A stretch of 64,000 bases of DNA from Chryseobacterium foetidum (lineage in GTDB: Bacteria; Bacteroidota; Bacteroidia; Flavobacteriales; Weeksellaceae), in contig NZ_JAMXIA010000001.1 in NCBI RefSeq assembly GCF_025457425.1, forward strand, positions 1,860,001 to 1,924,000, written 5' to 3'. The position numbers and the translations under genes were made by a program. This document shows positions 8,958 to 17,536 of the stretch, in pieces (position 1 is the first letter of the stretch; every line of letters starts with the position of its first letter). The notes below the pieces were generated by a model. It was not told the origin of the DNA, ran no database searches, and worked only from the letters and a program-made list of their open reading frames with translations.

Positions 8958-10106
8958 TTATTGACCAAAATCAAAACCTGAAGCTCTGCCTACAGCATCG
9001 GTTCCAAAACGGTTTTTGAGGTAATCCATCGTTTGGTAAAGATTCATTTGCTCTTCGGTATCTTCAAAAAGATTCATCTGATGATTCCCGTGAACGAGAT
9101 CGGTAAACCGCAATCCGATAAGGCGAATTCTCATCCTCCGCGTGTACAGTTTGTCGAAAAGTTCCAGCGCAACCCTTGATAAAGTGTGGTCTGCAGCCGT
9201 GTAAGCCACGCGGCTTTGTTTGGTTTCCGTATCAAAATTGGCATAGCGGATTTTCACCATGATCGTTGAGGTGATCCATTTTTCCTGTCTGAGCTGAAAT
9301 GCAAGTTTTTCAGCCATTCCGCTGAGGATTCTTTTTAATTCCAAAACATCAATCGTATCGGTCGCAAAAGTTCTTTCTGTGGAAACAGATTTCCTTTCAG
9401 AGTAGGGAACCACGGGATTTTCGTCGATGCCATTGGCTTTTTTCCAGAGTTCTTTTCCGTTTTTCCCGATCATTTGCTGGAGGACTAAAACGGGCATTTC
9501 TGAAAGGGTATGAATGGTCCGGATGCCAATTCGTGACAAAAGCTGAAACGTTTTATCGCCGACCATCGGGATTTTCTTTACTGAAAGAGGATTTAAAAAA
9601 GATTTCACCTCCATTTCTTTAATTTCCAGTCTTCCGACGGGTTTAGATTCTCCGGTTCCGATTTTAGATACCGTTTTATTGGTTGAAAGGGCAAAACTTA
9701 TGGGTAGTCCGGCTTCTTTGTTGACGGCTTCGGCAATTTCTTTCGTCCATTGGTAGCAGCCGTAGAATTTATCCATCCCCGAGAGATCAAGATAAAATTC
9801 ATCAATACTCGCTTTTTCCATGACGGGAACTCTTTCCTGAATAATTTCTGTAACCTTATGCGATAGATTTGAATACAGTTCATAATCTCCTTTAATGATC
9901 TTCGCATCGGGGCAAAGTCTCAGAGCCATGCGGATCGGCATTGCAGAGCGTACGCCAAATTTTCTGGCTTCATAAGAGCAGGAGGCAACAACGCCACGGT
10001 CGCCACCCCCGATAATCAAAGGAATTCCGTCGAGTTTGGAGTTGCCCAATCTTTCGCATGACACGAAAAACGTATCCATATCCATATGTACAATCGCACG
10101 ATTCAT
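8958..10106 (-). CDS. dinB: Y-family DNA polymerase (Pol IV / DinB-like)
   Basis: A 382-residue translesion polymerase. The first catalytic acidic residues are in HMDMDTFFVSCERL (Asp9, Asp11). The second set is in KASIDEFYLDLSG. The thumb, HhH and little-finger regions follow. QMNLF at about residues 343-347 fits the beta-clamp-binding consensus QxxLF. The active site appears intact, so this is a functional DinB-type enzyme and not an inactive ImuB. It is the first gene of a dinB-dnaE unit divergent from the S24 repressor gene, with only 61 bases between the two starts, so shared control is likely. Confidence 0.95.
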   Translation of the reverse strand: MNRAIVHMDMDTFFVSCERLGNSKLDGIPLIIGGGDRGVVASCSYEARKFGVRSAMPIRMALRLCPDAKIIKGDYELYSNLSHKVTEIIQERVPVMEKASIDEFYLDLSGMDKFYGCYQWTKEIAEAVNKEAGLPISFALSTNKTVSKIGTGESKPVGRLEIKEMEVKSFLNPLSVKKIPMVGDKTFQLLSRIGIRTIHTLSEMPVLVLQQMIGKNGKELWKKANGIDENPVVPYSERKSVSTERTFATDTIDVLELKRILSGMAEKLAFQLRQEKWITSTIMVKIRYANFDTETKQSRVAYTAADHTLSRVALELFDKLYTRRMRIRLIGLRFTDLVHGNHQMNLFEDTEEQMNLYQTMDYLKNRFGTDAVGRASGFDFGQ

Positions 10107-10141
10107 GGTGTAAAATTAGTTACGTTTTTAAACAAAAAGCG

Positions 10142-10149
10142 TATATTTG
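10142..10149 (+). promoter_or_regulatory. Candidate -7 promoter box of the S24 repressor gene
   Basis: TATATTTG matches TAnnTTTG exactly. It lies immediately before the palindromic operator candidate, so a bound repressor would cover the start of transcription. Confidence 0.5.
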
Positions 10150-10168
10150 TTGTTACAAATTATAACAA
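10150..10168. promoter_or_regulatory. Palindromic operator candidate between dinB and the S24 repressor gene
   Basis: TTGTTA at 10150-10155 and TAACAA at 10163-10168 form an inverted repeat with a 7-base spacer, and two further inner pairs match (17 of 19 positions symmetric). The site overlaps the A of the repressor ATG and follows the promoter box directly. The 61-base region between the divergent starts has no other strong palindrome. I infer an autoregulatory operator that may also control dinB-dnaE. Confidence 0.6.
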
Positions 10169-10944
10169 TGTCAATTTTTTCAGATAACATCAAGGTTTTG
10201 AGAGGTAAAAAAATGATCACCCAGCAGGAGTTGGCAGAAACATTAATTATTACCAGATCACGATACGTTTCTTACGAGGACGGTCGTTCTGAGCCGCCGT
10301 ATGAGGTCTTAATTAAAATTTCCAAATATTTTCACATCAGTATTGATCTGTTGCTTACGGTAGATATCCGAAAATATCCTTTAGAAGAAATGCTGAAACT
10401 TCCTGACAACCGTATCGTGCTTCCGGTGGTGGTGGATAAAATTGGAAACGGCAGCATTGAAATTATTCCTCAAAAGGCTTCAATGGGTTACCTGAACGGA
10501 TACAGCGACCCGGAATATATTGAAAGTCTGCAAAGGATTTCTTTACCGTTTCTGACCAACGGAAAGTACAGGGCTTTTCCTGCCGATGGGGATTCTATGC
10601 CTCCTTTTAAAGATGGTTCTTTTATTATTGGAAAGTACGTTGAAAATATTGAAGATTTAAAACCTAACAAAAGTTATATTTTCATCACACTGGACGATGG
10701 AATTACCTATAAACGATGCAAGGCTAAAAAAGAAAATTCGATCACGGTAAGTGCCGACAACGATTTTTATGAACCTTATGATATTGATTTGAAAAATATT
10801 GTTGAAATCTGGCAGTATGCATCAGGAATTTTCCCTGAAGAATTTGAAGCAGATCATCCTCAGCATTATAACGTGAAAGATCTTTTCATGGAACTGAGAA
10901 AAGATATCAAAAATCTTGAAAGTAAAATTGAACAGCAGAAGTAA
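10168..10944 (+). CDS. XRE-family repressor with S24 (LexA-like) peptidase domain
   Basis: A 258-residue protein. A helix-turn-helix of the XRE type occupies about residues 8-60 (TQQELAETLIITRSRYVSYEDG). The C-terminal S24 domain has Ser143 in GDSMPPF and Lys182 in GITYKRC, the expected Ser-Lys dyad. The segment KASMGYLNGYSD (about 103-114) is where the self-cleavage loop should lie; it lacks a plain Ala-Gly pair. The ATG at 10168 is chosen over an upstream TTG at 10147 because the upstream frame runs through the promoter box and palindrome. Divergent position to dinB-dnaE suggests it is the damage-responsive regulator of that unit. Confidence 0.88.
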   Translation: MSIFSDNIKVLRGKKMITQQELAETLIITRSRYVSYEDGRSEPPYEVLIKISKYFHISIDLLLTVDIRKYPLEEMLKLPDNRIVLPVVVDKIGNGSIEIIPQKASMGYLNGYSDPEYIESLQRISLPFLTNGKYRAFPADGDSMPPFKDGSFIIGKYVENIEDLKPNKSYIFITLDDGITYKRCKAKKENSITVSADNDFYEPYDIDLKNIVEIWQYASGIFPEEFEADHPQHYNVKDLFMELRKDIKNLESKIEQQK

Positions 10945-10958
10945 AACTTCACAAAAAA

Positions 10959-10981
10959 AGCTTCCAAAAAATTCGGAAGCT
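10959..10981 (-). terminator. Terminator of prfA, between convergent genes
   Basis: The arms AGCTTCC (10959-10965) and GGAAGCT (10975-10981) form a hairpin. On the minus strand it runs into seven T residues, so it mainly serves prfA. It may also slow transcripts of the S24 gene arriving from the other side. Confidence 0.8.
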
Positions 10982-11004
10982 CAGTTTATATTCGAAAGAA
11001 AATT

Positions 11005-12090
11005 TTAATAATTATCTTCTTCTCCTTTCATTTTTTCTGCGTTTTCTGCCATAATTACGGCATCGATCATCTCAGAAATATCGCCATTCATATAGGCATC
11101 GAGATTGTACATCGATTTACCGATTCTGTGATCTGTAACTCTTCCCTGAGGATAGTTGTACGTTTTAATTTTTGCCGAACGGTCTCCGGTAGAAACCATC
11201 GATTTACGCTGTGCAGCAATATCTCCAACAGATTTCTGAACTTCAATATCGTACAATTTGGTACGAAGCATTTCCATTGCCAGCTCACGGTTGGCCAGCT
11301 GAGAACGCGCCTGCTGGCAAACCACCACCATTCCTGAAGGCTTGTGTGTCAACTGTACTTTGGTTTCAACCTTATTTACGTTTTGTCCACCTGCTCCACC
11401 TGAACGTGAAGTCTGCATTTCGATGTCAGCAGGATTTAATTCAAAATCAATTTCTTCAGCTTCAGGTAAAACCGCAACTGTGATGGCTGAAGTGTGAACT
11501 CTACCCTGAGATTCTGTTTCAGGAACACGCTGTACACGGTGAACTCCGGATTCAAATTTCATTATTCCGTAAACGCCGTCGCCTTCAATCTTTAGGATCA
11601 ATTCTTTATAACCTTTTGCAGCTTCACTGGAGTCTGTAATTTCATGCTTCCAGCCTTTGGTTTTAAAGAACATGGTATAAGCTCTGTAAACGTCCTCCAC
11701 GAAAATCGCAGCTTCATCACCACCGGTTCCGGCACGAAGTTCCACGATAACGTTTTTGTCGTCTGTAGGATCTTTAGGAATCAAAAGAACTTTTAATTCT
11801 TCTTCCAAACCAGGAAGTTTCTGCTGAGCTTCCACTTTTTCTTCTTTAGCCATATCAACAAGGTCTCTGTCTGAACCATCAGCGATGATCTCTTCAGATT
11901 CTGCGATATTGTCTAAAGCATTTTTATATTGGTTGTAAACGTGTACTATTTTTCCTAAATCGCTGTATTCTTTATTTAAAGAAGAATATTTTTTCTGATC
12001 CGAAATTACGTCTGGCTGTATAATAAGGTCTGCCACCTCATTATATCTCTGTTTTATCGCTTCTAATTTTGGAATTAATGACTTAGACAT
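11005..12090 (-). CDS. prfA: Peptide chain release factor 1
   Basis: A 361-residue class I release factor that ends translation at UAA and UAG. The GGQ loop is in [16 protein letters not shown] and is needed for peptidyl-tRNA hydrolysis. The N-terminal helical domain and the acidic [12 protein letters not shown] segment are typical. [13 protein letters not shown] is a standard RF1 segment. Length matches the family. It has the best promoter in the window and ends at a hairpin. Confidence 0.97.
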   Translation of the reverse strand: MSKSLIPKLEAIKQRYNEVADLIIQPDVISDQKKYSSLNKEYSDLGKIVHVYNQYKNALDNIAESEEIIADGSDRDLVDMAKEEKVEAQQKLPGLEEELKVLLIPKDPTDDKNVIVELRAGTGGDEAAIFVEDVYRAYTMFFKTKGWKHEITDSSEAAKGYKELILKIEGDGVYGIMKFESGVHRVQRVPETESQGRVHTSAITVAVLPEAEEIDFELNPADIEMQTSRSGGAGGQNVNKVETKVQLTHKPSGMVVVCQQARSQLANRELAMEMLRTKLYDIEVQKSVGDIAAQRKSMVSTGDRSAKIKTYNYPQGRVTDHRIGKSMYNLDAYMNGDISEMIDAVIMAENAEKMKGEEDNY

Positions 12091-12107
12091 ATTAAAAATT
12101 TAGTTTG

Positions 12108-12139
12108 CAAAGATACGGAATTGACAATGAAGAACAAAA
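12108..12139 (-). promoter_or_regulatory. Bacteroidota-type promoter of prfA
   Basis: On the minus strand TTTTG (12139-12135) is followed by exactly 19 bases and then TATCTTTG (12115-12108). This fits the TTG / TAnnTTTG sigma-factor consensus of Bacteroidota at its usual spacing. The prfA ATG is 17 bases further on. Confidence 0.7.
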
Positions 12140-12266
12140 GACCATTTTGAATGAGCTTAAAGTTTGTTGCTAACCACAAAAGTCACAAAAGATTTAGAGA
12201 ATTTTTTTTATTCATTAAAGTTCAAAAAAGAAATATGCATTTACTCTTAAATGTTATTTTTTAAAA

Positions 12267-12299
12267 AGCCCTGCCAGCATTTCAAACGCTGGCAGGGCT
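12267..12299 (-). terminator. 33-bp palindrome, copy 4, acting as terminator of the amylase gene
   Basis: Arms AGCCCTGCCAGCATT and AACGCTGGCAGGGCT with loop TCA (15-3-15, one mismatch). On the minus strand the hairpin is followed by TTTTTAAAAAAT and lies 31 bases after the amylase stop, so it can serve as a rho-independent terminator. It shares the GCTGGCAGGG core with the copy at 18869, with the two arms in swapped order. Confidence 0.75.
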
Positions 12300-12329
12300 G
12301 ATGTGAGGATATTTTTAATAAACTCAATC

Positions 12330-15164
12330 TTACTTCACAATCATTTTTTCAATAGAAACTCCTGTGTTTGATTTTAAATGAACCAGATAAGTTCCTGAAG
12401 GATAATTGGTATTGATTTCCAAAATTCCGTTTTCAGTTTTAAGCTTATAAGAGTCCATTTTTTTACCTGTCAGGTCGTATATTGTGATTTCTCCATTTTT
12501 TACTTTGTGATACATCAGTTTTGCCATTTTATTTTTCACCGGATTATCGGCAATCTGAAGCGAAAGTCTGTTTTCTAAATTCTGCTCCGATGTTGACAAA
12601 GTTCCCGCTGCACTTCCGTAGATTCTAAATTCACCCGGCTCCAGACTGATTGGTGCTGTTGTAGATGCCACAGTGTAGGAAGAGTTATCCATCAAATTCT
12701 GCCACTGACCGACGTATGGGAAGTAAGGAACTACATTTCTCGTTGTAAGTCCGTAGTTTGCCAGCACCACAACGTTTTTCATTCCTGCAACAGTGTTATC
12801 CTGAAGATAAATTCGAGTAACCAAACCATCAACATCATTCGTCAAATTGTTTGACTCCACGGTATATGTTTTTGTTTTAAATACAGGATGAATATTTCTT
12901 AAATTAATAATCTGCGACCATGTACTGTAAATAGAATTTCTGTTCGGATTGGTATCATAACCCAAAGTGAAGGCTACAGGTTTTTCGTCAGTACGGCAGG
13001 CGTTGTTGATGCTTCCGTCCGGACATCTGTTGATGCTGAATTCATAGCCCAGCTCCCCAAACTGCCAGATCATTTTTGGTCCTGGAATGGTAAAGAAAGT
13101 TGCTCCAAAGGTTTTCATTCTGTTTAAAGCTGTATTTAAAGTAGTCACATTATAGCCACCGTTGCTCGCGCCATAAGCCAGATTTTTAAACATTAATCTT
13201 TCCTCGTCATGACTTTCACCAAATCCTACAGTGTAATTGTTGGTAAAACCGTGCGACTCGTGATCCATACGGTCAAAACTGCTGTTGTCTTTGTAACCCA
13301 TTGTGTTTTGGTTGTATGGGCCATTTTGGTTGTTCCAAAGCATTACACCTTTACCTTCTGCCACTCTGTAGTTTGCCCACTGCTGCTCTTCGGCGTCAGT
13401 CCCAAGGTGCTCGAAAATCATGTAAGAATTGGGATCGATAGCCCATTGCTTGTCTGCATAATATTTCAGAACATCTACTCTGTCCTGCTGATAGGCATTG
13501 GTACAGGTTTCATCGTTTTCAGTACAGTTTTGAGTAAATCCTTTGGTTAAATCCCAACGGAAACCATCAACTTTATACTCTGTAAGCCACTGCTGAAGAC
13601 ATCTTTCAACATAATATCTCGTTGCAGCTGTGCTGTGGTTGAAATCATTAAAAACATTGTAAGAATGCTTCGGAACTGTATTAAAATAAGGATTATTGGC
13701 AGCAATATCGCCATAACCGTCACCATCAGGATCTACATTCCAAAGTCTTGCCAGCGGATTTCTTCCTGTTGCGTGGTTGAAGGCAACATCAAGAATAACA
13801 GCGATTCCCTGCTGATGACAAAGGTCTACGAATTCTTTAAATTTCGCCGGAGTTCCGTACGCTTTATCAATTGCATAATGAAATGATGTGTTGTATCCCC
13901 AAGAAAGATTTCCTTCAAATTCCATGATGGGCATCAACTCAATTGCATTGACATTTAAATTTTTTAAATATGAAATTTTATTAATCAGCGACTGCCAGTT
14001 TTTCTCTGCCGTGAAGTCTCTCAAAAGCAATTCATAAATGATAAGATTTTCTTTATTCGGTCTTGTGAAATTGGTTACCTGCCATGGATAAGCTGTTTCA
14101 CCAGTTTTAAACATGGAAACCTCGAATCCTTGACCTGCAGGAAAAGCAGGTAAATTAGGATAGGTTGTTGCTGAAATATACTGATCGTCATAAGACGAAA
14201 GAATCTGAGGAGAAAACGGATCTGCCACTTTCTTCAAATCATTGGTTCTGTACTGGAAAGTGTACAGCTGCTGAGGCGTAAGTCCTGACAGCTCAATCCA
14301 ATATAAATCCGGATTTGTGGTGTCACGCTTCATTAAATAAGTATCATTGACTGCCCAGCTGTTAAAACTTCCGATCACATGAACAAAATTCTTAAACGGA
14401 GCATATAAGGCCAGTCCTACTTTTGTCTGGTCTGTAGGGTGATAACTAATTCCCTGCTTCATCCATGTTGGAATTGCCTGCGAAACTACATTTCTCGGAG
14501 TCTGAAGAACGAAAGTTCTGTTTTTTATCGTGTTGTTGGCGTCTGTGGCAATCAGTTCCATATCCGCATCGGCAACCATTGTGTAGTTGTAAGAATATGA
14601 AGTTGACGCTGAAGAAGTGGAGCTCACAACAACACCGTTAGCCTTTAGCTGATAAGTTGCCGGCGTAGTTGCTGTAGCAGTAATGTTGATGGAACTTCCT
14701 GCAGCAACACTGGTAATGCTGTTGGCTGCGGGGCTGGTCATATTTAAAGTCAGAGTACCGACATTTACCAAAACATCTGATGTCTGACTGCTGCCTGTTT
14801 TTGTTTTCAAAAGAAAACCGATTCTTCCGATATTGGTTCTGTTGTAAAAAGTTGTTGGCGTGAATGTAAGCGAATAAGAATCTGTTCCCGAATTATAAGC
14901 CAAACGGTTTGTTTCATTAGAGTTTCCCCATGTGCCATTAGTCGGGCAATCCTGACTGTTGGCATAGTTCTGATCTAAAGACCAAGTCCAGATGTAAATT
15001 GCATTATTCGCAACACCCCATGCTGTCTCGTCAATTTGGTTTCCCGGCACCGTGAGTGTAATCTGCTGTGTTTCATTAAAAGGATTGGGCGAAATCGTGT
15101 AGGAAATCTGACCAAAAACATTAGCGATAATCAGCAGAAAAAAGGATATAAATATTTTTTTCAT
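12330..15164 (-). CDS. T9SS-exported GH13 alpha-amylase-family hydrolase
   Basis: A 944-residue secreted protein. A signal peptide (MKKIFISFFLLIIANVFG) is followed by beta-rich N-terminal domains. Near residues 250-300 is a CBM48-like segment (HVIGSFNSWAVND). The GH13 barrel shows all main motifs: DVAFNH (about 460), GFRWD with the nucleophile Asp (about 538), the acid/base Glu in MIFEHLG (about 582) and ESHDEE (about 652). The last 80 or so residues form a type A T9SS sorting domain (NPVKNKMAKLMYHKVKNGEI, then YPSGTYLVHLKS). It probably degrades starch or glycogen outside the cell or on its surface. No SusC/SusD partners are nearby. Confidence 0.93.
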   Translation of the reverse strand: MKKIFISFFLLIIANVFGQISYTISPNPFNETQQITLTVPGNQIDETAWGVANNAIYIWTWSLDQNYANSQDCPTNGTWGNSNETNRLAYNSGTDSYSLTFTPTTFYNRTNIGRIGFLLKTKTGSSQTSDVLVNVGTLTLNMTSPAANSITSVAAGSSINITATATTPATYQLKANGVVVSSTSSASTSYSYNYTMVADADMELIATDANNTIKNRTFVLQTPRNVVSQAIPTWMKQGISYHPTDQTKVGLALYAPFKNFVHVIGSFNSWAVNDTYLMKRDTTNPDLYWIELSGLTPQQLYTFQYRTNDLKKVADPFSPQILSSYDDQYISATTYPNLPAFPAGQGFEVSMFKTGETAYPWQVTNFTRPNKENLIIYELLLRDFTAEKNWQSLINKISYLKNLNVNAIELMPIMEFEGNLSWGYNTSFHYAIDKAYGTPAKFKEFVDLCHQQGIAVILDVAFNHATGRNPLARLWNVDPDGDGYGDIAANNPYFNTVPKHSYNVFNDFNHSTAATRYYVERCLQQWLTEYKVDGFRWDLTKGFTQNCTENDETCTNAYQQDRVDVLKYYADKQWAIDPNSYMIFEHLGTDAEEQQWANYRVAEGKGVMLWNNQNGPYNQNTMGYKDNSSFDRMDHESHGFTNNYTVGFGESHDEERLMFKNLAYGASNGGYNVTTLNTALNRMKTFGATFFTIPGPKMIWQFGELGYEFSINRCPDGSINNACRTDEKPVAFTLGYDTNPNRNSIYSTWSQIINLRNIHPVFKTKTYTVESNNLTNDVDGLVTRIYLQDNTVAGMKNVVVLANYGLTTRNVVPYFPYVGQWQNLMDNSSYTVASTTAPISLEPGEFRIYGSAAGTLSTSEQNLENRLSLQIADNPVKNKMAKLMYHKVKNGEITIYDLTGKKMDSYKLKTENGILEINTNYPSGTYLVHLKSNTGVSIEKMIVK

Positions 15165-15248
15165 AAAGCTCTATTTTTAGCGAATCTACAATAAATTTTA
15201 AAACGAAAATTACTCTCATTAATATTTTATCATTTAGAGAAAATAAAA

Positions 15249-15268
15249 AGCCCATCCGGAGATGAGCT
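15249..15268 (-). terminator. Terminator of the FISUMP protein gene
   Basis: AGCCCATC (15249-15256) and GATGAGCT (15261-15268) pair with one mismatch around CGGA. On the minus strand the hairpin runs into TTTTTATTTT, about 55 bases after the stop of the gene ending at 15324. Confidence 0.65.
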
Positions 15269-15323
15269 TCATGTAAAAATTAATGATTAAAACAGTGACT
15301 GGTGTTTATTATAAAATTTGTGT

Positions 15324-17387
15324 TTAGTTTTTGATGATTTTTTTTGAAACTTTCTGCCCGTTTTTAAACTGAACTTCTACGATGTAAATTCCTTTAGAAA
15401 AAGAAGTCATGTCAATTTGATTATTTCGCAATTCAACTGGCATTCTATGTCCGACAAGACTTGTTACATATACATTTTGAATTGACGAATCTGTCTTGAT
15501 ATTTAAAATTCCATCAGTCGGATTAGGAAAAATTCCAAATGAAATATTTTTAGAAACATCAGAAACACTTAAAGCTGAATTCGGCTTTAAACATCTTACG
15601 GAAGAGCCCTGACCTCTTGGAGCTCCTGCTGAAGGATTTCCGATGGTTGTTCCTATGTATAAATATTTCGCGCCCAAACCTGTGGGAGTTGAACTCCAGA
15701 AATACCCTCTCTGACCAACAAACCCAAAAGAACCGTCTGTAAAAGATCTGTTTCCGCCCGCGGGAAGTTTGAGTTTACTTTCATAAGCCGTTGCAGGATT
15801 ATTGATTCCTTCAGCATTTTTAGCATCAGTCCAGTCGGCTTGTGAGGGCATTTGCCAGTTGGGTCCTATTGCTTTGCAAGGATCTGCCGCGTTTACAGCA
15901 CTGACAGAATTTGGTGATGCTGTCCATTGATCATTCAGATCATTTCCTCCCCACCACGAACCGAGAATGAAAGACGAGGAATTACTTAGTCCATCAGGAG
16001 AATTGGGCGAAGGAACATTGGATGTTGCTGAATTTCTGGTCTGATGGCCATCATCCCATCTTCCCCACTGGAAAAGATCTCCGTACGAATCGGCATCAGA
16101 AACTGAAGTCGCCACCTGCGAACTTCCCAAATTCTGCTGAAGCCAGATTTTACCGTCTGCACCTCTTACAGTTGTATAAGTTACGGGTTGCCCTTTATAA
16201 TTAAATGTTACACATCCCAGGTCGCCTACATTTGTTCCCGGATCTGTATTGTTGCATGAATTGTTTGATGATGTTGATGGAATTGTAATCCGCTTCACTT
16301 TTGTATTTCCTTCCGAATACGCCAAAACGAGATAATTATTCGCATTGTCTACAGCCAGATCATTATAAGTTGCCTCACCATCAGAGATAAAATCCCCTCC
16401 GAAAGTTGACCACGTATTTGTCGCTGTATTTAATTGATAGACTGTATTTTTCAAAAAGTTATCATTTTCCCAACGGCTTGCCACAACATAAGGTTTCCCT
16501 GCTGAAGTTACCGCCAAAGCAACGTGCTGTACTCCGCCTGAAGAAAAATAAGCGTTTCCGACCTGTTCCCATGAGGTTCCGTTAAATTTTTTAACATTAA
16601 CTTTTCTGGAATTTGATGAGTTTGAAACATAAGCAACATACAGATTATTATTGGCATCAATTGCAATGTCAGAAGTATATTGCTCGCCGGAAGATGCTGC
16701 ATCTACAATGCTACCACCAACTAAACTCCAGTTGTCTGAAGATGTTGCAGTAGTTGAGTTTTCGTAAACCCGTACTCCGCTTGCCACATTGGCTGTATAG
16801 ACTTTATTGTTGGTTCCGATTACCATTTCTGCGAAGGCCGCACCGTTTGAAAAGCCGGCATTTCCTACCTGTTCCCATGCTCCGTTCACTAATCTTTTTA
16901 CCGTTCCTGAACCCAGCGTGCTGTAAGTGAACAAAACCCCTGAAGGAGCAACCGCCGAAGCATGATAATTGATTGTAGAGGTCGCAGCACTTGGTAATTG
17001 TGTCCACGAAGTTCCGTTAAAATGACGGACTTCCAGACCGCTTCCCTGATTGGTGTAATAAAGATCGGTTCCTGCTGCGTTGATTGAAAGTGAGTTGTAA
17101 GTTGCGTAACTGTTGGTAATTCCTGCGCTTCCTCCAACGTAAGACCACGAAGTTCCGTTAAATTTCTGAACCGAACCTTTTTGAACCGAAACGTCATAAT
17201 AAGAAAGATAATAATTCCCTGCGATATCAATTACTAAATTATTAAAACTGCTTCCACCCGCAGAAACACTGGCAGATGAACCAACATTTTGCCATTGCTG
17301 GGCTTTGACAAAACTATTTCCTGCAAACGATAGCAACAAAGCCGTAAAGCTCAATTTTGATACTGACGAGTATAAACTTCCAAACAT
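15324..17387 (-). CDS. T9SS-exported protein with propeller-like repeats and FISUMP domain
   Basis: A 687-residue secreted protein. The N-terminal signal peptide ends near SFVKAQ. Residues about 30-375 carry repeats of the type KFNGTSWEQVGNAYFSSGG, and their spacing suggests a beta-propeller. A FISUMP domain (Fibrobacter succinogenes major paralogous domain) follows at about 385-600, with WLQQNLG, DLFQWGRWDDG, GPNWQMPSQADW and GYFWSSTP. The end is a type A T9SS sorting domain (FGIFPNPTDGILNIKTD, then FSKGIYIVEVQFKNGQ). The role is unknown; surface adhesion or glycan binding is a guess. A TAAATTTG box lies at 17432-17439 on the minus strand. Confidence 0.85.
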   Translation of the reverse strand: MFGSLYSSVSKLSFTALLLSFAGNSFVKAQQWQNVGSSASVSAGGSSFNNLVIDIAGNYYLSYYDVSVQKGSVQKFNGTSWSYVGGSAGITNSYATYNSLSINAAGTDLYYTNQGSGLEVRHFNGTSWTQLPSAATSTINYHASAVAPSGVLFTYSTLGSGTVKRLVNGAWEQVGNAGFSNGAAFAEMVIGTNNKVYTANVASGVRVYENSTTATSSDNWSLVGGSIVDAASSGEQYTSDIAIDANNNLYVAYVSNSSNSRKVNVKKFNGTSWEQVGNAYFSSGGVQHVALAVTSAGKPYVVASRWENDNFLKNTVYQLNTATNTWSTFGGDFISDGEATYNDLAVDNANNYLVLAYSEGNTKVKRITIPSTSSNNSCNNTDPGTNVGDLGCVTFNYKGQPVTYTTVRGADGKIWLQQNLGSSQVATSVSDADSYGDLFQWGRWDDGHQTRNSATSNVPSPNSPDGLSNSSSFILGSWWGGNDLNDQWTASPNSVSAVNAADPCKAIGPNWQMPSQADWTDAKNAEGINNPATAYESKLKLPAGGNRSFTDGSFGFVGQRGYFWSSTPTGLGAKYLYIGTTIGNPSAGAPRGQGSSVRCLKPNSALSVSDVSKNISFGIFPNPTDGILNIKTDSSIQNVYVTSLVGHRMPVELRNNQIDMTSFSKGIYIVEVQFKNGQKVSKKIIKN

Positions 17388-17536
17388 AATAATCTTATTT
17401 TTATTTATTCTAAATTGACTTAATTTTTCTGCAAATTTAGATTTTGTAAATAAAAAAGACTTATCATTTCCGAAGTTTATGTTATCATACCCTGAAAATA
17501 TTTTGTTTTAAATTTAAATTATTAAGAATCAGAAAT

